DNA of 64,000 nt. Origin: Pirellulaceae bacterium. GTDB taxonomy: Bacteria; Planctomycetota; Planctomycetia; Pirellulales; Pirellulaceae. The stretch's first letter is position 1, and the number at the start of each line of letters is the position of its first letter. A program made the translations under genes and the position numbers. This document shows, piece after piece, positions 17,110 through 25,090 of the stretch. The stretch lies in the NCBI GenBank assembly GCA_023382975.1, contig JAHDXO010000006.1, positions 104,645 to 168,644 on the forward strand, given 5' to 3'. The notes below the pieces were generated by a model. The model saw nothing but the letters and a program-made list of their open reading frames with translations, ran no database searches and had not been told where the DNA came from.

Positions 17110-18117
17110 ATGTTCCGACCAACCTTGTTCGCCGCCTGCGCAATGACGATCGGATTGATTGCTGCATCGATTTCCAATGTTTCGGCCGCCGAGTCGGATG
17201 CTGCGCGGGATGCCCCGTTGCGGGCCGGGATCATCGGCCTGGACGCTCACGCCTTGCCGTGGACCAAGATCCTGAACGATCCGCAGGCCAAAGGCGAGTT
17301 GGCCGAGATGATCGTCGTGGCCGGATATCCGGGCGGCAGTCCGGACATCCCGCAGAGCATGCAGATTTTGGAACGCAGCGTCGAGCCGATCCGCGCCCTG
17401 GGGGTCGAGATCGTCGACTCGATCGATGCGCTGCTCGCCAAGGTGGACGTGGTGCTGGTGTTGAGCATCGACGGGCGAACGCATCTGGCTCAGGCGCGCC
17501 AGGCGATCGCCGCGGGCAAGCCGGTGTTTGTGGACAAGCCGATGGCGGCTTCGGTCGCCGACGCCCGCGAGATCTTCCGCTTGGCCCACGAAAAGGGCGT
17601 CCCGTGCTTCTCCAGTTCCGCGTTGCGGTTTGCGCCCGGCACCGTCGCGGCCTGCCAGGATGCGAAGATCGGGCAGATCCAGGGCTGCGATGCGTTTAGC
17701 CCCTGCGGAGTCGAACCGCACCATCCCGATCTGTTCTGGTACGGCATTCACGGCGTCGAGACGTTGTTCACCATCATGGGACCGGGTTGTGAAACGGTTC
17801 AACGCGTGCAGGCGGAGAACTTCGACATCGCTGTCGGGCGTTGGAAGGACGGCCGCTTGGGAACATTCCGCGGCACGCGCCAAGGCCCTCACGCCTACGG
17901 CGCCACGATCTTCGGCAGCAACTCGATCGCCCAAGCCGGGATGTTCGAGGGTTACGAACCGTTGCTGGTCGAGATCGTCAGGTGCTTCAAGACCGGTCAC
18001 GCTCCGGTCGCTGCGGAACAGACGCTCGAGATTCTGGCCTTCATGCAAGCCGCCGACGAAAGCAAACGCCAGAACAGTCGCCCGGTTCCGCTGGCCGATT
18101 TTCTGAAATCGGAGTAG
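17110..18117 (+). CDS. Exported Gfo/Idh/MocA oxidoreductase
   Basis: A 335-residue protein with a Sec-type signal (TLFAACAMTIGLIAASISNVSA) rather than a Tat signal. The Rossmann part includes LRAGIIGLDAHALPWTKIL, in which the usual glycine-rich GxGxxG is weakened to GLDAHA. It continues with VDVVLVLSIDGRTHLAQARQ and a lysine motif in PVFVDKPMAASVADAR. The C-terminal part keeps HHPDLFWYGIHGVETLF. Sec export and the altered nucleotide loop raise the question whether it still binds NAD. The ATG at 17110 follows the signal start; no strong ribosome site is seen. It diverges from the ADP-ribosylglycohydrolase gene. Confidence 0.85.
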   Translation: MFRPTLFAACAMTIGLIAASISNVSAAESDAARDAPLRAGIIGLDAHALPWTKILNDPQAKGELAEMIVVAGYPGGSPDIPQSMQILERSVEPIRALGVEIVDSIDALLAKVDVVLVLSIDGRTHLAQARQAIAAGKPVFVDKPMAASVADAREIFRLAHEKGVPCFSSSALRFAPGTVAACQDAKIGQIQGCDAFSPCGVEPHHPDLFWYGIHGVETLFTIMGPGCETVQRVQAENFDIAVGRWKDGRLGTFRGTRQGPHAYGATIFGSNSIAQAGMFEGYEPLLVEIVRCFKTGHAPVAAEQTLEILAFMQAADESKRQNSRPVPLADFLKSE

Positions 18118-18170
18118 CGGAATCGCCGCAAGAGAACTCGGCGCGGGTCTCCGAAGAGCGCCGAAACGTA

Positions 18171-18215
18171 GGAGACCTGCGGTCGAGGTCTGTGGCTCGG
18201 TCAGAGACCGGCCAC
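18171..18215. repeat. Dispersed 45-bp repeat, copy 1 (GGAGACCTGCGGTCG family)
   Basis: Matches 47686-47730 over 45 bp with about six differences, beginning GGAGACCTGCGGTCG and ending AGACCGGCCAC. An upstream GGTCTCC (18146-18152) can pair with its first bases. It sits between the oxidoreductase and rhodanese genes. Confidence 0.8.
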
Positions 18216-18351
18216 ATGCGAAAGACCGACCACGGCGCGGCGACTTCCGCAGCCGAAAGTCGGTATTTGCAGGGAGGTTGCCAAGGGTCGAAATGCTTGT
18301 ACCATTGGATGAGAATTTCGACTTCCGTCTTGTTGCTTCAAGGAGCTGATT

Positions 18352-19251
18352 GTGAATTTCGTTTGTCGCCCTCTGCTGATCTGCTGTGCCGTTTGGGCTG
18401 CTGTCTCGACTGCGGAAGAGCTTCGTTACGCGCGGCCGGAGTTGCTGATCGAGCCGGCTGAACTCGCGCAGTGGAAAACGACAAGCGGCCTGGTCATCTT
18501 GGACGCTCGCAAGCGGGAGGATTTCGAACGCGAACGGATTCCCGGGGCTCGCTGGGTGGATCATGACAAGTGGAAGTCGGCGTTCGAGGACGGGGTGGAC
18601 GTCGAGGGTTGGAGCAAGCGGATCGGCGAATTGGGGATCGGCAAGGATTCGCAGGTCGTCGTTTACGATGACGTGCGATCGACCAACGGAGCGCGGATCT
18701 GGTGGACGCTCCGCTACTGGGGACTCGATGGCGTGCGGTTTCTGAACGGCGGTTGGAAGGCCTGGAAAGCGATGGAATTGCCGACGACCACGGCCGAAGC
18801 CGCTCCGGTCGCCGCGGTCGAATTCCACGCGACGCCGCGCACCGGACGCTTGACCAAGATCGACCAGATCCTGGATTCGCTCGCGATCCACAGTCTGCAA
18901 GTGGTGGACGCACGCTCGGACGACGAGTTCTGCGGGATCGACCTCAAGGAAAACGCCCGAGGCGGAGCGATCCCGGCAGCGAAGCATCTGACATGGACCG
19001 ATCTGCTCGATCCGGAAACCGACAAGTTCAAAGCGGCCGCGGAACTCAAACGCTTGATGGACGAAGCCGGGATCGAACTCGACCAACCCACCGCCAGCCA
19101 CTGCCAATCGGGCGGCCGGGCGTCCGTAATGGCCCTGGCGCTCGAACTGATGGGCGCCAAGGACATCCGCAACTACTACCGCGGCTGGAGCGAATGGGGC
19201 AATCGGGAAGATACGCCGATCGTCGTGCCGGCGGCCAAGCCGAGCAAGTAA
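18352..19251 (+). CDS. Exported two-domain rhodanese (thiosulfate sulfurtransferase-like)
   Basis: A 299-residue protein starting with GTG at 18352; AGGAG ends 6 nt upstream. A short signal peptide (PLLICCAVWAAVSTAEE) is followed by two rhodanese domains. The N-terminal one (LVILDARKREDFERERIPGA) has an aspartate at the catalytic position (VVVYDDVRSTNG), as usual for the structural domain. The C-terminal one (VVDARSDDEFCG) carries the active-site loop HCQSGGRAS with Cys251. It transfers sulfane sulfur, for example from thiosulfate to cyanide or thiols. A periplasmic location and the sulfatase-rich surroundings hint at sulfur handling, but the natural donor is unknown. Confidence 0.9.
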   Translation: MNFVCRPLLICCAVWAAVSTAEELRYARPELLIEPAELAQWKTTSGLVILDARKREDFERERIPGARWVDHDKWKSAFEDGVDVEGWSKRIGELGIGKDSQVVVYDDVRSTNGARIWWTLRYWGLDGVRFLNGGWKAWKAMELPTTTAEAAPVAAVEFHATPRTGRLTKIDQILDSLAIHSLQVVDARSDDEFCGIDLKENARGGAIPAAKHLTWTDLLDPETDKFKAAAELKRLMDEAGIELDQPTASHCQSGGRASVMALALELMGAKDIRNYYRGWSEWGNREDTPIVVPAAKPSK

Positions 19252-19280
19252 GTGGCGGCTTCGAAGTTGGCTTGCATTGG

Positions 19281-19352
19281 CGTCTTCAGGCGGTTCCCAA
19301 GAGCCGGCTCAAGCCAGCTCTACAAACACGCGAAGACCGCTGCTCAGGCACT
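19281..19352. repeat. Dispersed 72-bp repeat, copy B (AGCCGGCT family)
   Basis: Second copy of the element at 15871-15942, between the rhodanese stop and the double sulfatase stop. The inner AGAGCCGGCT/AGCCAGCTCT part is a short inverted repeat. Confidence 0.65.
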
Positions 19353-19360
19353 GGGCTCAG

Positions 19361-19379
19361 CACAGGCTGGCAGCCTGGG
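19361..19379. repeat. CACAGGCTG palindrome adjoining a sulfatase stop
   Basis: CACAGGCTGGCAGCCTGGG, one mismatch from the perfect palindrome at 10662-10680. It lies immediately outside the stop codon of the double sulfatase gene. Confidence 0.75.
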
Positions 19380-22300
19380 TTACGGGAGATTTTCCAGGGC
19401 GGCTTCCAGGCTGAAGCGGATGAACATCGGCATGTCCCCGCGTTGCTCGTTGGCGCGGGCTTGTTCGAGCGTTTCGCGCATCGTCGACAACAACGGTCGA
19501 GCTCGGTCGCCCAGCAGCTCCGCGGCTCGAGCAGCGTGCAGAACAATGTCGGGCCGGTCGTGGCCGAGGTCTTTGGTCAGCACGGCCAGCGCATCGTCGT
19601 TCGGGCCGAGGGCCATCAGCGCGGCAGCCAACTCGATCCGCACGACGGGGGACGGATCAGCCAGTCGATCTTGGACAGCCGATCGGACGGTTGGGTCGTT
19701 TAGGTGTCCGGCTGTGGCGGCGGCATGCAATCCCACCGCGGCCCAGTACCGCACGCCGTCGTCGTCGTGCGCCAGCAGCTTGACCTGTTCATCCAACGCG
19801 CCGCTCCGACCGACCAAGTCGGCCGTGCGGAGCAAGTCGCTCCAGGGGTAGAGCATCGTGTTGCGGGCCATCTCGCGGGGCGTCGAGTTCGGTGCGATGC
19901 GCTGCCAGACTTGCGGTTCGGTCAGAAATCCCGCGTCGCGCGAATCAGTCATCCAACGAATCAACTCGCTCTGCATCCGTTCCAGTTGCTCACGATGCTC
20001 GGCACGCTCCGCCAGATTGTGCAACTGATGCGGGTCGGCTTGCGTGTCGTACAGCTCCTCAATCGCTCGGCGGGGAGCGGCATAGGTCAACTGATCCGCG
20101 TTCAGTTGCCCGGCGGCTGCCAGGCGTCTGAACTCCCTGCGGAACGTCGAACCGTCGGAGTAACGTTCCGGCGGCATCCAGGACAGATGCGGCATGAAGT
20201 TCCGGATGTACAGCCAGCGACCGTCGCGCACCGAACGGGATAGATCGAAAACTTCGTCCACGCGGTCGCGCGCACCGTACACGTACCGGCGCGGCTCGCC
20301 CGTTGCGGAACCGAGAAACGCGCTGCCCTGCATGTGGTCGGGAACCGACCGGCCGCAGAGGCTCAATACCGTGGGGGCGAAGTCCACGAAACTGACCAGC
20401 CGATCGGTGGTCTCACCCGCCGCGGCCGGCGCTAGGTGACGCCACTTGTCAGGAAAGCGAACGATCAGCGGCACCTGCATTCCCGAGTCGTGCAACAACC
20501 GCTTGCCGCGCGGCATCCCCATGCCGTGATCGCCGTAGAAGAAGACGATCGTGTCGTCGGCCAGTCCGTCGGCTTCCAACTGGTCGAGAAATTCGCCGAC
20601 TTCGTGGTCCATCTTCGTAATGCAGTCGTGGTAGCGAGCCCAAGCTCGCCGCGCCTCGGCCGTGTCCGGATAGTATGGCGGCAGCGGGGCGGCGGCCGGA
20701 TCGTGACGCTCCTGCGGCGAGAGCTTCGAACCGATCTCGCGTTCGAATTCCTCGTGCGGCCAGACGCTGATCCGCGATTGGTGTGTGGTCATGAAATTGA
20801 ACACGGCGAAGAACGGCTGCCCGGGGTTTTTATTGCGCCAGTGCGCGCGCGGCGAACTCTCGTCCCACGCATCGGCGATGAACGCCGGCTCGTTACGCAG
20901 GTTGTAGTCGGTCTTGACGTTGTTCGAGCAGTAGTAGCCCGACTGGCGCAGATACGCGCTGAACCCGCGGATCTCCGGCGGGATGGGGAATTGCGAGCGC
21001 AGCCGCTGCGTGCCCAGCGACGTGGCGTACATCCCGGTGATCAAACACGATCGGGCCGGCGAGCAGACCGGCGCTGTGGCAAAGGCCTGCGTGTAACGAA
21101 CTCCCTGGGCGGCCAACCGATCGAGCACCGACGTGCGGGCGTACGCGTCGCCGTAGCAGCCGAGGTGCGGGCTCAGATCCTCGGCTGTCAACCACAGGAT
21201 GTTGGGGCGTGCGGCCTGAGGTTTCGCGACCGGCTTCTTCGCCGGTTTCGGCTTCTTGGCAGCCGGGCCCGGCGCCGGTTCCCCGTAGGCGGGTTTCCAG
21301 ATCCAGGGCAGCACCTGGGCGCGGTTTGCCCAGTCTTCCCATTGCCGGACCATCTGCCGGACTCGATCAGGCTGCTGAGCCGCCAAGTCGTGCGTCTCGG
21401 TCCGGTCGGCGACCATGTCGTACAACTCCCACGCCCCGGCCGGTCCCTTGGCGACCAGTTTCCAACGGCCGTCGCGCACGGCTCGGTTGCCTTCGTGCTC
21501 GAAGAAGATCGGCTGAGGACGCTCGAGCGGCTTGCCGGTCAGGGCGCGCAGCAGACTGACGCCTTCCATCGGCCGGATCGTTTGGCCGCGGTGCTGCTGC
21601 GGATACTCGGCTCCGCTGACGTCGACACACGTGGCCATCAGGTCGATCAGATGCGCCGGGTCGCCGACCAGTCGGCCGAACCGGTCTGCGTTCGCTCCGC
21701 CCGCCTGAATTCCCGCGGGCCATTGGACGATCAGCGGGGTCGAGATTCCGCCCTCGTGAACCCAGTGTTTGTATTCGCGGAAAGGCGTGTTGCTGACGTT
21801 CGCCCACGCCTCGCCGTAGCCGTGGTACGTGTCCGCCGCGCCCGGCAGCACGCCGTACCCCTGACGTACCGGATAGCCGTCGCGCGTCTGCTTGGGAATC
21901 ATGTCGGGCTGCAGATAATCGTCGGGCAGCGGAGGCAGCGTGGGGCCGTCGGCCCGCGGTTGGATCTCGCCGACCCGGCGCCCCATGCCTTCGGCACAGC
22001 CGCCGTTGTCCTGGAAGTACATGACCAGCGTATTGTCGAACTGCCCCGTCCGTTTCAATTCGTTCAGGATGCGGCCGATGCCTTGATCCAGGCAATCGAC
22101 CATGGCGGCATAGACTTCCATGCAGCGGATTTCGAATTCGCGGTCCTGCACCGCGTCCCATGTCCCGCCGCGTTGCGGGGCGGTCTCCCACCGAGGATCG
22201 ATCAAGCCCATCGCCCGCATCCGCTCGACGCGCGCCGCACGGATCGCGTCGTAGCCCGTGTCGTACTTGCCCCGGTACTTTTCGATGTCGGCCGGTTTGG

Positions 22301-23006
22301 CGTGCATCGGCCAGTGCGCCGCGGTGTGCGCCACGTACATGAAGAACGGCTGATCGCCGTGATCGCGGGCATGGTCGCCGATGAACCGCACGGCATGGTC
22401 GTTGATCGCATCGGTGTAGTAGAACTCGTCGGGCTGGTACTCCGGATCCGCGTACGGAGAGATCGGCGTGTTGTTCCGCGTCAGCGAATTCGGATCGAAG
22501 AAGCTGCCCGCGCCGTGAATCGTACCGTAGAAGCGGTCGAAGCCGCGCTGGAGCGGCCAGTTGTGCTGCTCGGCTTCGCTGCTGGGCCTGACTTTCTTAG
22601 TCACGTGCCACTTCCCCGCCATGTAGGTGCGGTAGCCGGCTGGCTTGAGCGCCTCGGCAATGGTGACGCAGCGGTCGTTCAAATCACCTCGATATCCCTC
22701 CAGTTCACGGTCCTCCATCATGTGCCCAATGCCGGCCTGGTGGGGATACAGGCCCGTCAGCAGCGAGGCCCGCGTGGGGCAGCAGCGGGCCGTGTTGTAG
22801 AACTGGGTGAAGCGGACGCCGCCGCGCGCCATCGAATCGAGATTCGGCGTCGCGATCTCGCCCCCGTAGCAACCGGTATCGGAGTAACCCATGTCGTCCG
22901 ACATGATCAGGATGATGTTGGGCCGAGCCGGCGCGGTCGCGCCGACCGATTCGATGATCGCCAGCAACGCGGCGGTCATGATGACGAGTGACATCGTGGT
23001 CTTCAT
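19380..23006 (-). CDS. Tandem double sulfatase with C-terminal HEAT-like repeats
   Basis: A 1208-residue exported protein (signal peptide within residues 1-25). Sulfatase domain 1 (about 28-570) has IILIMSDDMGYSDTGCYGG, the FGly motif CCPTR (75-79), KWHV and YFQDNGG. A Pro/Lys/Ala linker (about 575-600, PAAKKPKPAKKPVAKPQ) leads to sulfatase domain 2 (about 600-1040), with ILWLTAEDLSPHLGCYGD, CSPAR (648-652) and FFYGDHGMG. Domain 2 resembles heparan N-sulfatase-like members. The C-terminal roughly 150 residues (from LLRTADLVGRSGALDEQVK) look like HEAT repeats (VRYWAAVGLHAAA). Both motifs appear competent for formylglycine formation. The reading frame is continuous, so this is a real fusion of two enzymes that may act in sequence on one glycan. 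Confidence 0.9.
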   Translation of the reverse strand: MKTTMSLVIMTAALLAIIESVGATAPARPNIILIMSDDMGYSDTGCYGGEIATPNLDSMARGGVRFTQFYNTARCCPTRASLLTGLYPHQAGIGHMMEDRELEGYRGDLNDRCVTIAEALKPAGYRTYMAGKWHVTKKVRPSSEAEQHNWPLQRGFDRFYGTIHGAGSFFDPNSLTRNNTPISPYADPEYQPDEFYYTDAINDHAVRFIGDHARDHGDQPFFMYVAHTAAHWPMHAKPADIEKYRGKYDTGYDAIRAARVERMRAMGLIDPRWETAPQRGGTWDAVQDREFEIRCMEVYAAMVDCLDQGIGRILNELKRTGQFDNTLVMYFQDNGGCAEGMGRRVGEIQPRADGPTLPPLPDDYLQPDMIPKQTRDGYPVRQGYGVLPGAADTYHGYGEAWANVSNTPFREYKHWVHEGGISTPLIVQWPAGIQAGGANADRFGRLVGDPAHLIDLMATCVDVSGAEYPQQHRGQTIRPMEGVSLLRALTGKPLERPQPIFFEHEGNRAVRDGRWKLVAKGPAGAWELYDMVADRTETHDLAAQQPDRVRQMVRQWEDWANRAQVLPWIWKPAYGEPAPGPAAKKPKPAKKPVAKPQAARPNILWLTAEDLSPHLGCYGDAYARTSVLDRLAAQGVRYTQAFATAPVCSPARSCLITGMYATSLGTQRLRSQFPIPPEIRGFSAYLRQSGYYCSNNVKTDYNLRNEPAFIADAWDESSPRAHWRNKNPGQPFFAVFNFMTTHQSRISVWPHEEFEREIGSKLSPQERHDPAAAPLPPYYPDTAEARRAWARYHDCITKMDHEVGEFLDQLEADGLADDTIVFFYGDHGMGMPRGKRLLHDSGMQVPLIVRFPDKWRHLAPAAAGETTDRLVSFVDFAPTVLSLCGRSVPDHMQGSAFLGSATGEPRRYVYGARDRVDEVFDLSRSVRDGRWLYIRNFMPHLSWMPPERYSDGSTFRREFRRLAAAGQLNADQLTYAAPRRAIEELYDTQADPHQLHNLAERAEHREQLERMQSELIRWMTDSRDAGFLTEPQVWQRIAPNSTPREMARNTMLYPWSDLLRTADLVGRSGALDEQVKLLAHDDDGVRYWAAVGLHAAATAGHLNDPTVRSAVQDRLADPSPVVRIELAAALMALGPNDDALAVLTKDLGHDRPDIVLHAARAAELLGDRARPLLSTMRETLEQARANEQRGDMPMFIRFSLEAALENLP

Positions 23007-23028
23007 TGGTTCGAACTCCTATCACATC

Positions 23029-24594
23029 TTACTTTGGTAGCCCGGCACGGATGTCGACGGGGCCGTTGTTGGGTTGGTTCTTGCCCGGCGTGCTGCGACC
23101 GTCGGCGACCAGTCGTTCGAGCAGTTCGGTCAGCTCCCGAACCTGCTGGGGTTCGCGGTCCTGCAGGTTTTTCTGCTCGCCGAGGTCATCGGCCAGGTTG
23201 TACAGTTGCAGCGGTGGAAGACCGGCCGCTTGTTGGGTGCCCGGCCGTGGCGGGCTCCAGCCGCCCGAGTCCGCACACAGCAACAGTTTCCAATCGCCAC
23301 GGCGGATGGCGAACGAGCCGTTGATGGAATGCGACACCAGATGATCGCGTTTGCCTTCTTCGCCTCGCAGCGCCGCCAGAAAACTGATGCTGTCCTCGCC
23401 GGCATCGTCGGGCATCGCGACACCGAGAATGTCGGCCAGCGTGGCCATGATGTCCACTTGGCAGACAAGCTGCGCACTCTCCGCGCCGGCAGCCACTTGG
23501 TTCGGCCAGCGGACGACGAACGGCACGCGAAGTCCGCCCTCGAACAGATCGGCCTTGTGGCCCCGCAGCGGTCCGCTGGGAAGGTGCCCGTGGGCGGCCA
23601 GTTCCTCGAACTTGGCCTGGGGCGAACAGCCGTTGTCGCTGGTGAAGATCACCATCGTATTCTCGGTCAATTGCTGCCGGTCGAGCGTCGCTAGGATCTG
23701 GCCGACCGCCGCGTCGGTCTCCATCACGAAGTCCGCATACGGATTGATGCCGCTCTTGTCTTGCCAGGGTGCGGTGGGAAGGATCGGCGTGTGTGGCGAG
23801 GCGAAGGGCACGTACAGGAAAAACGGTTTGCCCGCCCGTGCGTCGGCGGCGCAGCGGTCGATGAACTCGATAGATTTCCGCGTCACGGTCGGCAGCACGT
23901 CGGCGGCATCGAAGTCGGGCGCCGTCGGGCCTTTCCGCGTCCGGCCACCTTGCTCGCGGCCGTGCATCATCAGGAAATCGCGGTCCTCGGTCGGCAGCGA
24001 CACGACGCGGTCGTTCTCGATGAACGTGTACGGTACCATGTCCAGCGACGCACTGATGCCGTAGTAGCAGTCGAAGCCCACGCTATTCGGGCCGTTGGCG
24101 ATCGGCTGCGAGTAATCGACGTTGAACACCTGCCCCCGAGGCTCGATGTTCAGTTCCGACACCTCCGCGTCCGGCTTGACCACCCAGTCCATTCCCAGAT
24201 GCCACTTGCCGACGCAGCCGGTGCGATAGCCCTGGGCCTTGAGCATCGCCGCGACCGTCATCCGCTCGGGTTCGATCAGTCGCGGGCTCAGGCCGCCCAG
24301 CACGCCCCGCTTCAGCTTCGATCGCCAGTTGTACCGGCCCGTCAGCAGCCCGTACCGCGTGGGCGAACAGACGGACGAAGTCGTATGCGCATCGGTGAAC
24401 CGCATCCCTTGGGCCGCCAAGCGGTCGATGTGCGGCGTGGGGATCTTGCCCCCGTAGCATTGCACATCGGCATAGCCAAGATCGTCGGCCAACATGACGA
24501 TGACATTGGGCTTCGAGTCCGCGGCGGAGGCGGGTGTCGAGCCGTGCAGCAACACGACGGCGACGAGGAACAAGGGGCAGAGTCGTGAGAACAT
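23029..24594 (-). CDS. Exported arylsulfatase-type sulfatase
   Basis: A 521-residue exported sulfatase. Signal peptide LCPLFLVAVVLLHGSTPASA; metal ligands in VIVMLADDLGYADVQCYGG; formylglycine motif CSPTR at residues 76-80; KWHLGMDW; and VIFTSDNGCSP near residue 320. The ATG at 24594 has AGGAG about 10 nt upstream. It is 22 nt from the start of the double sulfatase gene in the same direction, so the two are probably one operon. Length and motif order are ordinary for the family. Substrate not deducible. Confidence 0.93.
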   Translation of the reverse strand: MFSRLCPLFLVAVVLLHGSTPASAADSKPNVIVMLADDLGYADVQCYGGKIPTPHIDRLAAQGMRFTDAHTTSSVCSPTRYGLLTGRYNWRSKLKRGVLGGLSPRLIEPERMTVAAMLKAQGYRTGCVGKWHLGMDWVVKPDAEVSELNIEPRGQVFNVDYSQPIANGPNSVGFDCYYGISASLDMVPYTFIENDRVVSLPTEDRDFLMMHGREQGGRTRKGPTAPDFDAADVLPTVTRKSIEFIDRCAADARAGKPFFLYVPFASPHTPILPTAPWQDKSGINPYADFVMETDAAVGQILATLDRQQLTENTMVIFTSDNGCSPQAKFEELAAHGHLPSGPLRGHKADLFEGGLRVPFVVRWPNQVAAGAESAQLVCQVDIMATLADILGVAMPDDAGEDSISFLAALRGEEGKRDHLVSHSINGSFAIRRGDWKLLLCADSGGWSPPRPGTQQAAGLPPLQLYNLADDLGEQKNLQDREPQQVRELTELLERLVADGRSTPGKNQPNNGPVDIRAGLPK

Positions 24595-24667
24595 GCTGAG
24601 GTTTCTCCTAGTTTGCTTGTTCGCGAGATTGCCGGAAGCCGGCACGACGTGGCGTCCGTGACGGTCG

Positions 24668-24910
24668 TCACACGCCAGCCATGGATCGCGGTGTTCGTTG
24701 CTTCGTTCCCAAGTAGAAGGAACTCACGAACGCGACGCCAAAAAGGAGAGTCGTCGCAATATCCGCGGGCGTCAAAACCGAAGCGGCCGCGAAACAGGCC
24801 GTGGCGGCGACAAGCCAACGAGCCCCCGGAATTCCGCGCCAGCAAAACAAGGCAGCGGAAATCGCAATCGCAGACGTCAACAATACTTCCAGCACACCGA
24901 TCGAAAACAT
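24668..24910 (-). CDS. Small three-helix membrane protein
   Basis: An 80-residue protein made almost wholly of three hydrophobic segments: GVLEVLLTSAIAISAALF, WLVAATACFAAASVLT and IATTLLFGVAFVSSFYLG. It ends in a basic tail (KQRTPRS). GGAGG lies 8 nt before the ATG at 24910, which makes translation likely. I do not recognise a family. It sits between two sulfatase genes on the same strand, about 73 nt upstream of the arylsulfatase start. A membrane partner for export or transport, or a bystander, are both possible. Confidence 0.65.
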   Translation of the reverse strand: MFSIGVLEVLLTSAIAISAALFCWRGIPGARWLVAATACFAAASVLTPADIATTLLFGVAFVSSFYLGTKQRTPRSMAGV

Positions 24911-25090
24911 GGTACAAACCTCCGGAAAAAGCGAACCTGGAAATCTCGGCGAAAGCATTCCGTCGACGTCCGCCACGGAGATGAACCGATGAAACATCAG
25001 CCCTTGTTGTACTCCCCCGCACCTTTGGAAGCAATGTCCTTTCTTACTGGATCATCGCCGGAAGACGATTCTCGATCCCGTCGCGCGAGA

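Noticed and set aside
20436-22991. Very long open frame antisense to the double sulfatase
   Set aside because: It is a shadow of high-GC codon use on the opposite strand; no ribosome site or domain, while the sulfatase frame has clear motifs.
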